The notes under the pieces are model-generated. The model saw only the letters and a program-made list of their open reading frames with translations, did no database searches and had not been told where the DNA came from. A program made the position numbers and the translations under genes. Shown in pieces: positions 21,264-32,410 of a DNA stretch of 64,000 nt (positions within the stretch are counted from its first letter, which is position 1; each line of letters opens with the position of its first letter). This stretch comes from Campanula takesimana (lineage: Eukaryota; Streptophyta; Magnoliopsida; Asterales; Campanulaceae): NCBI GenBank assembly GCA_026119855.1, contig JAOWBW010001042.1, positions 124,001 to 188,000 of the forward strand, given 5' to 3'.

Positions 21264-22762
21264 TGTAAGTACCCCAATCTGAAACCGACCTATCTTAGAG
21301 GTAGCCTTAGCACCGTTTCAGGGATAAGCTAATAGGCCAGGACCTCCCTAGGATAAACTATAAATTCCAGGACTACTCTGGTATAAAATCGGAAAAATCC
21401 AGAAGCTCGCCAGGCTGAGCCGTACGGATGATTTGGGAACTAGAGGGGCCTAGCCGTATGGCTGGTTTGGGCGCCCTCAGTCCCTATAAATAGAACCCCT
21501 TGCTGATCATTTCAGGGGGGAGAAATACACATTAGAGAGGTCACCTGCTGGAATTGCCACAGAGAAAGAGTGAGAGTGATCACAAACAAAAAAGAGAGAA
21601 GAAAGGAAGATTGGCCTTAACCATCATAGGTAAAGCCACCTCCCCCCTCCTTTCTCTTCATCTTACTCCTATTTTCTTTCTTATATCTTGGTTATACATG
21701 TATTTATTCTTCATTCATGCAAAGACTTATCCATTTCAAGCACCTTTTGTTTCTTGCAAGACTTGTCCATTATCAAGCACTACATATCTATCTATTATAT
21801 TACTATCTTGTCCAATCTATGAGAAGTTCCAAGGTGCCCTCCATACCTTGTATGGAAGAGGTTCTAAACCTAGACACTCATAGACTTGTTGATTGTCATT
21901 TACATTCCTTATTCATTTAAATGGTATGCTTGGTTGGCCATTATAATCATGAGGATGATGAAACCTTAGTGTTCATCACTTTCCTCTTTGGTTTAGCCTC
22001 AAAATCCCACTTTTGGGTCATAAAGATTCAATCTTTATGTGTTATTTTGACTATTGGAAGGATTTTAAGTCATAATATGTCATCTTGGTGATAAAGTTCC
22101 AATCTTTATTCACCAAATGACCAACTTTGGTCCAAAGGGGACATTCATCAACTTTCTTGATTTTCTCCTATGATTGCTCATGATCACACCCAAATACTTG
22201 TTTTGGGGAACCAAGTGATGATCATTTAGCATAGGAATGATGTTATAAAACTTGTAAAATGATTTCTTGCAAACTGGGATCACAAACAGTTTGTCCAGCT
22301 TCAGACAGAATACCCTGTTTCTGTTCTGAACTGGACTGTTCTTGAGCAAACTGTAAAACCCCAGAATCGCCTCCTCCAGCCGTACGGTTACTTTAGGTAG
22401 GAGGGCAAAATTGTCTGTTTTTCCCTCTGACCTTTATCTTATCACTCAAGGCCCCCTTTCTCAGCCAAGTTTCTCAAATAAAATCAACGACAAAATTTTT
22501 CCGTTAAATACACACACACACATATGCACATTTTAACTAACTTAGGGAGACTCGGATTTGTCCGAGGCAACTTGAGAGGACGTAAAAACTCCTCTCAAGT
22601 TGTAACCTGACCTCCGAACCTTTGAACTCAAACCTTTGTCATTTTGTTAGGTTTAAAATTAACAAAATGTGGCGACTCCGTTAAATTTGACCGGTTCCCG
22701 TGTTTGGCATTTTGTCCTCGTGCGAACCTTGCTTGTTTCGCCCCGAGGGCGGGATCCTTACA
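21264..22762 (+). repeat. 3' LTR of A, full length (1499 bp)
   Basis: Starts TGTAAGTACCCC and ends CTTACA. It carries AGCCGTACGGAT (21418), AGCCGTATGGCT (21452), GGGCGCCC just after, and a TATA box TATAAATAG at 21485-21493. The U5 part has a perfect 12-bp hairpin (22568-22602) and GTGGCGACTCCG at 22669. Several flanking reading frames are shared with the 5' LTR but none encodes a known protein. Confidence 0.9.
21485..21493 (+). promoter_or_regulatory. TATA box of A 3' LTR
   Basis: TATAAATAG, about 22 bp after a copy of the palindromic word. The corresponding region is deleted from the 5' LTR. Solo LTR I has the weaker TATAAGTTG at the same place (33175). Confidence 0.7.
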
Positions 22763-23162
22763 CAAACTTACTTTCCCAAAATGTCTTACCTAAAATCAAC
22801 ACCTCGACGTCCTCCCTTGTGCAGTGACCTATCCACTGGGCTCTCCTTTATCTAAAACAGTAAACAAATAAGGGTGAGAATGAATCTCAGTAAGCTACTA
22901 AAATGCAACTACATTACATGCTGAAATGATACTCGAGATTGAACAATGTCAATAAACATCCACATAGCACATAACATGAGAGGCTCCCTATCGCCAACCG
23001 TCCCATACCGGTTGGAAATAATGACCAACTCATCATACCACACATAAGGCGGAAATAAACACTCATACGTGGATACTGAGCCAAGGTTCTCAAATCAAAC
23101 ATATAACCATCTGAGAGGTATCAACTGAGCAGCACCAAAGGGCTGAAACCGGTTTATGAACC

Positions 23163-23195
<33 letters not shown>

Positions 23196-23700
23196 GAGGG
23201 GGAAAATGACACATAGTCATAACCCAAACGGTGACTAAACTCACTCAAGGGAGAGCTAGCCCAAACCCAATCCGTGGCCCAAGGAAAGGGGGTTAAAAAT
23301 GGGAAACCAATGGTAGAAACCTTACAATAAACTTGGCTCGTGTGCCATTATAATCCCTACCACTGCCCGACTTTACAACAAGTACCAGCTGGACTTCCAA
23401 ACGAGCATAGTAATGAATACTTGCTTAAACAACAACCGGGGGCAATGATTCCAAAGTAGGGAATCAAGCCAAACACATCACAAAGATGAACCAATCCAAT
23501 ACACATCAAAAGATGTTCAACAATACCCCATGTAACACTTATTCACATTCCATAACACATTTGTTCACAAGGGAACCAATTTCAAACACTAGGGTGTTCC
23601 ACAACAACCCTCTAGGTACTCTAGGATATCACCTAAGACCTAGACCAAGCTTGAACTTTAAATCACTTGAAATGGAACAACTCCATTTTTCAGCAACCCT

Positions 23701-23808
23701 GGGCGGTCGCCTAAACCAGCCTGTGCAGCCGCCCAAAACACTCTGCCTCAAGACAAAAACTTTCCAGATAAGTGTGCAGCCGCACGCCCTATTTGGGCGG
23801 CCGCCCAA
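23701..23808. repeat. GC palindrome cluster in B LTR
   Basis: GGGCGGTCGCC, CAGCCGCCCAAA and the perfect 16-bp palindrome TTGGGCGGCCGCCCAA (23793-23808) within 110 bp. The F LTR has the same cluster, with the same 16-bp palindrome at 40396-40411. Confidence 0.75.
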
Positions 23809-23881
23809 CACACCCGCCAGGCCCAAAACTTGCTAATTTTACTTCCTTCGTTTCACCGTCCCAAAAGTATAGTACTTACAT

Positions 23882-26338
23882 GGGATTTTTACCAATAAGT
23901 CCCTAAGAGAATGTGGTATTTGCCAATTAAAACATAACATTTCAGATTCTACCTTAGGGTCCCTAGGTTGAAATCAAAACTCCCATAAAGTCCTTACTAT
24001 AATTTAAATGGCAAAACTACCCTGGCCTTCCTACAATATACCCCCGTCTCCCCCCTCCCTTTCCCCAAATCGTTTGAAACCCTAGTTCCCGTCTCTGTCT
24101 CATGAACACAACAATCATCGTTACCAACGCCGTCGGCGGTCAGTCCAATAATGGAATCAACTCCGGCGAGTTCTCACACGAACTTTCAGGATAGCGAAAA
24201 GGTTACTTGAAGCTCGTTCTCAACCAAGGGTTTCTTGAACACGGAATCCAAATTGGTATTTTTGGATTCCGTTTGCGCTTTACCTGATTTCTGTGGGGAA
24301 TCTTCGTTAATCTACTCAATTGGTAATCTTACAACAGCTCATTGCAATTTTTATTCTTTTTTAAACCCAACTCATTGCAATATTTTATGTTTTTTGGATT
24401 TGGCTTATTATACTCCCTCCGTCCTAGAAAGATAGTCTACCTTTTTCGTTGTTGCTACGAGGGAACTTTGAGCAGTTATGAATGCTACTTATAATTATGT
24501 TAATGTGAATCTAAAAATTGATATTAATAGTATTTATAATGGTGTATCAAGAACAATTTCAAAATTTTCATTTAAATAATTAAAAGTAGCCTTAATTATT
24601 ACTCAAAGTTCCTTCGTAAAACCCATGAAAATAGGGGACTATCATTCTGGGACTGAGGGAGTATTATTTAATTGCTATCTTAGGTTTGGTGAAGTGGTAC
24701 GAAGGGTTCAAGAAAGGAGTACAGCAGCACAGGAAGTGATATTTCAATTCTTCCTCGTCTTCTTCTGCTTGTAAAGAATGCTTGCTCTCTTTTGTTAGTA
24801 TGAGCATTTGAATTGTTGCCCCGTGAGTTAGCAAGCATTGGCCCTTTCAGATTTACGATTGCCATGGTTGTGCCTTCCCAAGAATGAACGACAAGAACAA
24901 AAGGACATTTAATTAGAGAATTCTTAGAAGGAACATTTTGTATACGTGTTCGATCATCGATGTACATTGTAATTGACAAACACGAGCACCGTCAAAACTT
25001 TTGTGTAAGTAACAGAGTACTATCATTTGTGAAATGAAAATATAAAACTGAGACATGAATTTATCAGTTTTAAAAGTGTAAAATTTATCATTTTTAACTG
25101 TGCAAAATGAAAAGAAAAAAAAGAACGCAATTTGGAGAAACTAAGCCTTGAATTTATTTGTGACAAATAGATTTCTCAACTGTTTAAAGGACATATGACA
25201 TCACATAATTGCGTAATCATACAACCGTAAAATCAATTTATCTATATTATTTCTAATGTTACGTGACAACGACACTTAATCATCTAAGAAATTGAGTATC
25301 ATTTGTGAAAATCGAGAGATAAATTAATCAGTTTTATATTACATTATGAACACGAGAAATGAATGTCTCATTTTTTGAACTTAAACATCTGAGGAATTGA
25401 GTATCAATTATGATAATTTAATTTCTCAATTGTTTAAAGATCACACAAATGTGAAATCACAAAACTGTAAAATTTGATTATCAATTGTGAAAATTGAGGG
25501 TTTAATTTATCAGTTTTATACTCAATTTTGAACAAATGAGTTAAATGTGAAAAATTAATAAAGGAATTTTACAATCATTCACAAGTGAGAAATAAGTGAT
25601 AAATTATTGTTCAAATGGTGTATTTCATTGCATTTATAAACTAAATATATTTTGCTTTAAACAACTGGTAATTTGATTTCTCAACTCTTTAAATCATACA
25701 ACTGTGAAATTAGTTGAGAAATGATTTTACAAGTGAAAATTGAAAAAATGACATAACTGTGAAATCAAACAAATGTGAAATGACACGACTGTGAAATCAA
25801 TTGAGAAATGATTTTACTAGTGAAAAATGAAAAAATGAAACAACTGTGAAATCAGTTAAGAAATGATTTTATAAGTGAAAAATAAAAAATAAAAAAATGA
25901 CAACTGTGAAATCAATTGAGAAATAAAAAAATAATTTTCTCAAAATTTTACAAGAGGAAAATGAATTTTTTATATCTAAGTTTTGAATTATGTGTTGAGT
26001 GTACTTATTTGATTCGTCTTGACGACACGATTAAAAGAGTGTTTTCAGATAATTTTTTTGATTTGTACACTTTGAGATATTGCATTTTAAAATTTTGGGT
26101 GAATAAAAAGAGTGAGTAGTGGAGGAATGAGAATGCAGATGTAGCGGATCAATCCTCAAACTAGTGTGGAAGCCAAGAGAAGAACGTGCGCATAGAAAGA
26201 GAACGCGCTGCTTCCCTTGCTTGGGCATAGGGGCATTTTGGTCCAGCAAAATTTGCAGGGACTTTTTGGTGAGTTTTCAAAATATTTGTCCTTATTGATA
26301 GTTTTTATTTAACCTAAGGACTTATTGGTCAAAGCCTC
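23882..26338. mobile_element. Non-autonomous Mutator-like element (MULE)
   Basis: 2457 bp flanked by the 9-bp duplication TACTTACAT (23873-23881, 26339-26347). Imperfect terminal inverted repeats share ACCAATAAGTCC at the same offset in both ends. No transposase frame is present. Inside lie a gene-like GC-rich stretch (about 24030-24200, with ATG at 24102 and codon-like GCCGTCGGCGG), a Stowaway-type MITE, and a long AT-rich region (25020-25930) of degenerate ACTGTGAAATCA words. The element interrupts the B LTR, which is continuous on either side when compared with F. Confidence 0.85.
24413..24661. mobile_element. Stowaway-type MITE
   Basis: About 249 bp with ends CTCCCTCCGTCCTAGAAAGA and, reversed, CTCCCTCAGTCCCAGAATGA, flanked by TA. 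This matches the Stowaway/mariner signature CTCCCTCCGT with TA duplication. It is nested within the MULE. Confidence 0.9.
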
Positions 26339-27099
26339 TACTTACATTACTAAACATTTGTAACACAACTTGGCTACACAACTCAACCTTTCAACCCATC
26401 AAAACCAACCATACCAAATACTCACTTTGTCCCAAAATTACAAGTATCACAAATATCATTCAAATCACAAAATTAACAAGTACAAGTATCAAGTATAACA
26501 TATATGACCATTTTAATATTTAAAGGGGAATTAGTAACTTACCTATTTCTGGAGAAAGTATCACAGAAATATGTTTTGTTCAGGTAGAAATGACCTATTC
26601 AACGCCCTGATCATTTTTATATAATTAGTTTTTAAAACGGATAAGTAAATAAAAAGAATTAAATCGAAATAGGTTGAACTTACCTTTTCTTTCTTAACCC
26701 TAGGAGAAACGAGAAGAAAAATGTTGCTGAACAAGAATGAAACACAGAGGGAGAAGAAGTGATAAGTTATAAGAAAATTTTACTCACTTTTCCAACTTTA
26801 GTCACCCAAGTTCCATTTTTAACATTTTAACCCCTAAACTTATATTTTCACAAAGGACCCTAAAGTTTCAACTTACTCATTTAACTCCTTTAACCATTAT
26901 TACTACTAACTAAGTAAATAACATAAATAATTAAGTAAGATGTGCAAATCATAAAATATGATGCAACACATAAAATGCACACATAAGTCAAATAAAAATC
27001 CCCAAAAATATAAAATAAATAGGGACGGGTTTTTGGGGTCGTTACATATCCGACCGCCAATCATAATTTTAGGGTTTAAGGACGTTCCCAGCCTTTAAT

Positions 27100-27370
27100 T
27101 ATGGATTGTTTTGGAAATTTACTGAAGTCTTCCGGACCCACCCAATTGATAATTTTTTGGAAATTTACTGAAGTCTTCTGGACCCAATTGATAGTTTTAG
27201 AAATTTACTGAAGTCTTCCGGACCCAATTGATTAATTTTGGAAATTTACTGAAGTCTTCCGGACCCAATTGATTAATTTTGTAAATTTACTGAAGTCTTC
27301 CGGACCCAATTGATTAAGTTTTAGGAATTTACTGAAGTCTTCTGGACCCAATTGATTAATTTTTTGTCAA
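27100..27370. repeat. 40-45-bp tandem array (TTTACTGAAGTCTTCCGGAC)
   Basis: Six units built on AAATTTACTGAAGTCTTCCG and GACCCAATTGATTAATTTT. It occupies the position, next to the antisense PMD gene, where A has its arrays. GTCGAGGGGCTAAA at about 27417 resembles a polypurine tract but no LTR edge follows. Confidence 0.85.
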
Positions 27371-27459
27371 ATTCTGGTTAAATTTGGCTAAGGGTGCTAA
27401 CAAGCATTAAAAATAAGTCGAGGGGCTAAATTGCAAATTCTGGCGCCTGAGGGAATAAC

Positions 27460-27703
27460 TGGCCACGTGGCCAGTCCTTCTAATTGGCTGAGATTAGTTA
27501 ACAAGGATCGTCGTTGGGCGCGCGAGATGGAGAGCTGAGATCGTGCCACGTCGCCCGGAGACATTGTTCGCGCGGCTAGTCCATTCGCTGAACAGACCCT
27601 ACAAACAGCCGCCGGCTGTCTCTTTCTTCTTCACTTTTCTTCCTTCTTTATCAAGTTTTAGAGAGAGAAAAGGGAGATTTTGAGATATTTTGTCATTATT
27701 GCG
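27460..27703 (+). promoter_or_regulatory. Upstream region of G PMD gene
   Basis: Contains the perfect palindrome TGGCCACGTGGCCA (27460-27473), which includes a CACGTG G-box, and a partial word CGCGCGGCTAGTCC (about 27569). A pyrimidine-rich stretch and a purine-rich GAGAGAGAAAAGGGAG leader precede the ATG at 27704. The role is inferred from position and word sharing with the H LTR. Confidence 0.4.
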
Positions 27704-29947
27704 ATGTATCTTGAGTATATTTTTGGTGCGGGGCAACCATATGAGCAAGATGCAGGTACGGGGCCACAATTTGAGCAGGGTGGTGATGCGGGACCACAAT
27801 TCGAGCAAGGTGAAGGCATGGGGCCACATCAACAACGGGCGAGGATGGCTTCTCGAAACTTCCATCCCGATGAATGGCATTTCACGGTGGGACAACACTT
27901 TGACTTGTATGCGGGCACCGACAGACATTGGTTCGGAGGGAGACTGATGGAGACGAAGGAGGTAGCGATCTTGCTTTATTGTCTTTGGGTATTTTATGTA
28001 TTTTATTTCATACTTGTTGTATTACTTTAAGACTGCATTAAATTAAATTAATCGTTCATGATTATTTAATTTTCTTGAGATTGTTGATTATTTTGGGGAC
28101 GGCAAATATATGCGCAAATAAATAAAATAAAGCATGCACGTATACTTTATAGCTCATAATTTATATTGCTAGTTGGGTAACGTACCTTTGCTGTGTTTAC
28201 CTGCAGATGATGAAATCTCGTGGGTCCACGAGGGCGGTGGCAGAGATATGGGGGAGATTGCCGCCGGGTGGTGCGGTAAAGGAGAGGATCCGGGCTCTGG
28301 GCTTCGGTCCATTTTTTGATGTTGTACGGGCTGTAGAGGGGACCCAGAAGGTGATGGGTCTGGTTGAGGTGATGAGGAAGTATTGGTGGGACACTACCCA
28401 CACGTTCCATTTTAGTTGGGGAGAGGTGACCGTTACTCCGACCGACTTTACTGCTATTACGTGGCTCATGTTCACAGACGTGGAGCTACCTTTTGATGAG
28501 TCCTTGTCTGCGTACCCACACCATTAGGTGGATTTGATCGGGATGCCGTTGGGCAAGGGTGTGAAGGTAGACGGCTTCGAGGCGGGTCGTTTGAGGACCT
28601 TGGTGGAGGAGGCTATCTGGGATTATGTTAAGGGCATCAGCGATACTGACTGCCTGGTGCGGGCTATCCTGTGGTACATCTTGTCACAGACCTTGTTCCT
28701 GAGTGCTGGGACCTTTTGTCAGTATTCTCTGCTGGGTGCTCTAACTGATTTGGAGCAGGCGAGTCAGGTTTCTTGGGGCGAAGCCGGGCTGGTAGAGATG
28801 TACAGGGCCTTAGATGTATGTTCGAGGTCTAGTACCTCATCTTTCGACTGCTTCCAGTTTGCCTTTGAGGTATGTCTCTAACTCTTCTATTATTTCCTGT
28901 CCGTCTTTTGTTTTAGAACTGCTTTTGAACTGAAATGCTGCTTTTGTCCACAGGTGTGGGTCTATGAGCTGTTCCATATTGCTCATTTTGGCGTGCAGGG
29001 GGTCAAGGAAGTCCTGGTTATGAGGTTCTGGGCCAAGAGGAACCGGTTGGAGGGCTGCGGCAAGGCCAGGAAGACTCCCGATCTGGGGATTTTTACTGCG
29101 AAGTTGAGTGGTCTGCTGCATGAGGACTTCCAGCTCTTCCTTTGGTCGGATATAGTGCTGGCAGGGGTTGGTCAGGCTCAGGATTTCACTGCTTCCCGCT
29201 GTTTTTTGACGGGGTTGACTGGGGATGCCATGTACCTTGGCGAGAGAGTCTGCAGGCAGCATAGCAGACATCCTATGTTATGGGCCCCGAGTGAGCCTCC
29301 GAGGGACATGTTGTATCCAGCTAGGCTGAGGAGGAACGGTGACTACCGGGTCAGGACTCCGGCCCATTTGTACCAGAGTGGGGCCGACTATACATGGTTT
29401 GTGGAGCACGTGCTATTGAGTCCACAGGTTTTGGCGAGGAGGCAGGCTGGTGCCTATCCGGCTGGCTCGCGTAGATGAGCTAGATATGGTATGGACATGC
29501 CGCGGTTCTCTGACAGTATCCGGATGCAGCGGGGCGGTGTTGAGGTGGACTTTGGCCTGACTCCGACTGAGGCTGATGAGGTTATGGGGCTCAGCTTCCT
29601 CCGCTTGGAGCTACGGTATATTATCCTTTTCTTTTTCATTTTTATCTTGCACACACTTTTCAGACTTGTATCTGAACTGCGCTTATCTGTCCCAGGTGAC
29701 CCGGGAGGCCTATATCCGTTCTGTTTATCAGGGCAATATTTTTGAGAGGCTATTCCGGAGCTTGGCCGATGCGTGCACCTGCCGTCGGGATGATGTGGTG
29801 CTGCCTCAGCGTAGAGAGAGGTCCCCCACGGAGGCTGAGAGTTCGAGGTCTGTCCAGAGTAGGAGTTTGGGAGCTGGTGGGTCCCACCGCATGGAGCAGG
29901 GTGGAGAGGATAATGATGTGGACATCGAGGATTCTGACTCAGACTAG
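27704..29947 (+). pseudogene. Antisense PMD gene of G, broken
   Basis: Exons 27704-27961, 28207-28869, 28954 to about 29616, and 29696-29947 by comparison with the A gene. The second intron has good GTATGT and CACAG borders. The PMD core HTFHFSWGEVTVTPTDF is in exon 2. In-frame stops lie at 28525-28527 and 29476-29478, and the exon 3/exon 4 junction no longer keeps frame with a GT donor. Exon 1 encodes a short repeat around QFEQGG. Exon 4 ends in an acidic DIEDSDSD tail like that of A. The last 24 bases of intron 1 (28183-28206) are identical to those of the A gene. Orientation is opposite to G, as in A. It is most likely non-functional. Confidence 0.8.
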
Positions 29948-30246
29948 ATGTGGTCCTTTTATTTCCTGCATTTTGTTAGAGAGAGAGAGAGGAGGAACAG
30001 ACAAACATATTTATGTATAATATTTTATTTGCTTTTGGTATGTAATTAATTAGTATTTTATTTACATGTTTTTATATTTGGTACAATGCATAAGCCCTAG
30101 GGGTAAGATGGGGATTACACACTGTCAGGCAGTTCCACCCTCTTTATCGGACCTCTTTTGTGACTTGTGACCTTCGAAATGTCTGAAATGGGTCCATTCC
30201 GGCGTTTATTGGGGACGGACTTGCAATATGTCTGGACCAGCTTATG

Positions 30247-30440
30247 TGGCCGCGTGGCCAACTATGGGGAAGGACTGGCCGCGCGGCTAATCCCTGGCCT
30301 GACACGATTTTCGTCAGATTTTTCCTTGTACGATCAGGACTTGAACTCCCTACTCTATTTAATAAGCAGTCTCGCAGAGAGACGAAGCAGACAGCAGTTT
30401 TTCTTCTTTTTGCTCTAGATTTTGATCCTTCCACGCCTTT
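30247..30440 (+). promoter_or_regulatory. Putative promoter of G DUF7745-like gene
   Basis: TGGCCGCGTGGCCA (30247-30260) and TGGCCGCGCGGCTA (30276-30289) are followed by a TATA-like TATTTAATA (30356) about 85 bp before the ATG at 30441. The H LTR has the same word upstream of its TATA box. Function is inferred. Confidence 0.45.
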
Positions 30441-31847
30441 TTGATGGATAGACACCCTAGGATTTCTGAGGAGAGACAACGCTACTTCATCAAGAGTTTG
30501 AAGATCTGGGTTAGGAAGCTTTCGAGGACAACTCGTGCAAACTTTGATAGGAGATTCAGAATTAAGTGCCTTTGGTCCTTGTATAGGGTTAAGTCTGATG
30601 AAAACCTGATCCGTGCCGCTGTCAAGTTCTAGGACAATGAGAATCATGTTTTCAACTTTTCTTATAATGAAATCACCCCAACGTATGAAGATTTTACAGC
30701 TCTTTGTGGTGCGATAGTGATGGATAGGGTAGCCATGACGCAGTCTCAAGTGCCTGTAGAACTTTGGGTTTCCCAACTACTAAGGATTTCTGTTGAAGAG
30801 GCTAGGGGTTTGTTGTTGGATGGTGATGTTAATCTTTGTGGACTTCCCATCAGGTTTATTAATAGCACGGTGGAATCTGACATGGCTCTAGATTGTCTAG
30901 CACTTTGTCTGTTTGCCTCGGTATTGTTTCCACCTTACGTAGGAGTAGCTACCATGGGTTGTCTTGACATGGTGGACCGGACTCGAGCCAATCGCAGTAT
31001 TGTCCCTTGCTTGCTTGGGGAGACTTTGGATGGTATTGGAGAGTTGGCTTCAGGAGCTCGAAAGATGACCAGAGGAAGTACCCGACTGTTAACCTTGTGG
31101 TTGCAGGAGAGGTTGTGAGTTTTGGAGGAACCTGTCGGACTAGTATCACCTTGGGTTTGCCAGAGCAGGCGTATAAAGCAGCGATTTGTGGGGATGACCC
31201 ATTTTGCATGGGTGACATATATTGAACAGATGAGTACGGCTCAGATCAAATGGATGGTACCTCATTGGGGGGTTATCAGAGCACGGTGGGCTCAAAGCGG
31301 TCTCTGCATTATCTGGGTCCCTGCCTTTGATGAGACTACTTACTACTATACAGTACGGGTGTGCCGTCAGTACGGGATGCCTCAGATCGTACCTTCCTCA
31401 TGGGATGAGACTTGTAGCAAGGTCACTGACAGGATAATCTCTATGACTGCTGGGGTCGCCGTGCTCTTAAAGCGGTGCTGGTCTTATACTCTCATGCCTA
31501 GCATTCTCTGTATACAGCGACCACGTGACATACTTCTGTCTCGAGAATACTTGGACTGGTACCAGATAACCTTAGGGAATATGGGACAGACTATGAGATG
31601 ACTGAGACGTAGGGTAGTGGTCCCTTATGTCTCGAGCAGACGCTTGAGGGAGGACGAGCATGTACAACGGGAGGTGGAGACCGAGTTGGCCCAGCTATCA
31701 CCTACTGAGGGGAAAAGAAAGAGAGAAGGCTCAAGTGGGGTGACTCAGTTAAGGAAGGATTTATTTGCGGATCCTACTAGACGGGATAGACGCGGACGAA
31801 GGGACAAGAAACCGAAGAAGGATGAGGAAGAGGAAGGGGAGGAGTGA
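30441..31847 (+). pseudogene. DUF7745/PMD-like protein, broken, antisense in G
   Basis: Frame 30441 onward runs to 31847 with stops at 30630-30632 (context KF-stop-DNENHVF, a likely TGG-to-TAG change), 31116-31118 and about 31599. Around 31007-31225 another frame looks more coding-like, so at least one frameshift is also likely. Visible pieces are FSYNEITPTYEDFTALCG, which resembles the PMD core position, and TVRVCRQYGMPQIVP, which resembles plant DUF7745 proteins. The C terminus is charged (KKPKKDEEEEGEE). I recall DUF7745 proteins as plant-specific and frequent in repeats; function is unknown. It lies head-to-tail after the PMD pseudogene and opposite to G. Assignment to DUF7745 is from memory of the family pattern only. 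Confidence 0.55.
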
Positions 31848-32410
31848 CTCCGAGTATCCAACCACAGTCGTTGCAGACACATAGTTTAGATTTTAGTTTG
31901 TTTTAGTTTCTTTAAATTGCATAGCAGGTTATTTATTCACATGTTCTTTCGAGCTTAGACTCATAAAATAAATGTTAACGTGTAGTGACTTGTGGAAATA
32001 GAGATTTTGCTTTAGTAATAAACAGATTATTTGCTTTATTTGAAATTTTGCTCAAACCGGATTTGGATTTTTATTTATTTTGAGACCGCACCATTAAAGG
32101 CTGCCTACGTTCCTCTTTTACAAGTAGGGCTAAGGGGCTCAGGTCACCGTAGTTCATTTATGATTGTAGAAAGGGAAGATAGAAAGGGGGGAAGTAAAGA
32201 GAATAATTTTTTTTTACAAGGGGGATGACCGTTGTAGAAGACCATTGATGGAGAGTACCGCTGTTGGAGAGTACTGCTTGTGGAGAAGGACCGTAGTGGT
32301 CAGTTGTAGTAGCGGCGGAGATTATAAACCTTGACTTGGAGGAGGTCATTGTCGTCCATGTAGACCCAATCTTTGTTCTGCTTGGTTAAATGACCTGTAT
32401 CGATGAGTAG
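31848..32410. other. Spacer between cargo and pol remnant in G
   Basis: No gene. The only structure seen is the type 1 module at 32099-32155. Sequence just left of 32411 continues the knuckle module in minus sense for a few residues before decaying. Confidence 0.6.
32099..32155 (-). other. Type 1 hairpin module (G)
   Basis: Element sense GAACTACGGTGACCTGAGCC ... GAGGAACGTAGGCAGCC with a longer inner loop than the other copies. It lies between the pol remnant and the antisense cargo genes, matching its place in A. Confidence 0.7.

Larger units (their letters stand above)
10337..22762 (+). mobile_element. Element A: complete Tat/Ogre-like element with antisense PMD gene
   Basis: 12,426-bp element flanked by a perfect 5-bp duplication CAAAC (10332-10336, 22763-22767). 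Order: 5' LTR, tRNA-Arg-type primer site, leader, gag, type 1 module, antisense PMD gene, five tandem arrays, type 2 module, polypurine tract, 3' LTR. There is no protease, reverse transcriptase or integrase, so it depends on a partner for movement. Outside a 0.4-kb deletion in the 5' LTR, I counted about 18 differences between the two LTRs by eye, so the insertion is fairly recent. Tat-lineage elements with extra ORFs, often antisense, are known. Confidence 0.9.
7185..27046 (-). mobile_element. Element B: chromovirus-like Ty3/gypsy, 5' part
   Basis: Minus-strand element with gag-pol at the left, an initiator-Met-type primer site, and a 5' LTR at the right that is split by element A and a MULE. 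Its integrase and 3' LTR were displaced by the insertion of C and lie outside the window. Two classical CCHC knuckles, the Met primer site and a TGTAACGACCCC LTR start fit the Tekay/Del branch of chromoviruses. The right flank is element G sequence. It is therefore younger than G and older than A, C and the MULE. Confidence 0.85.
10014..27046 (-). repeat. 5' LTR of B, split by A and a MULE
   Basis: The LTR runs 10014-10336, then 22768-23881 and 26348-27046 after removing element A, the MULE and duplicated target bases, about 2.1 kb in all. Ends on the plus strand are TGTCGCG and GTTACA. It matches the F LTR (38883-41334) through most of its length. Palindromic GC words sit at 23701-23808. No gene lies in the LTR itself. 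Confidence 0.85.

Noticed and set aside
10782..22349. Identical 79-residue ORFs at 10782-11021 and 22110-22349
   Set aside because: They are the same LTR sequence at both ends of A, not a gene family.
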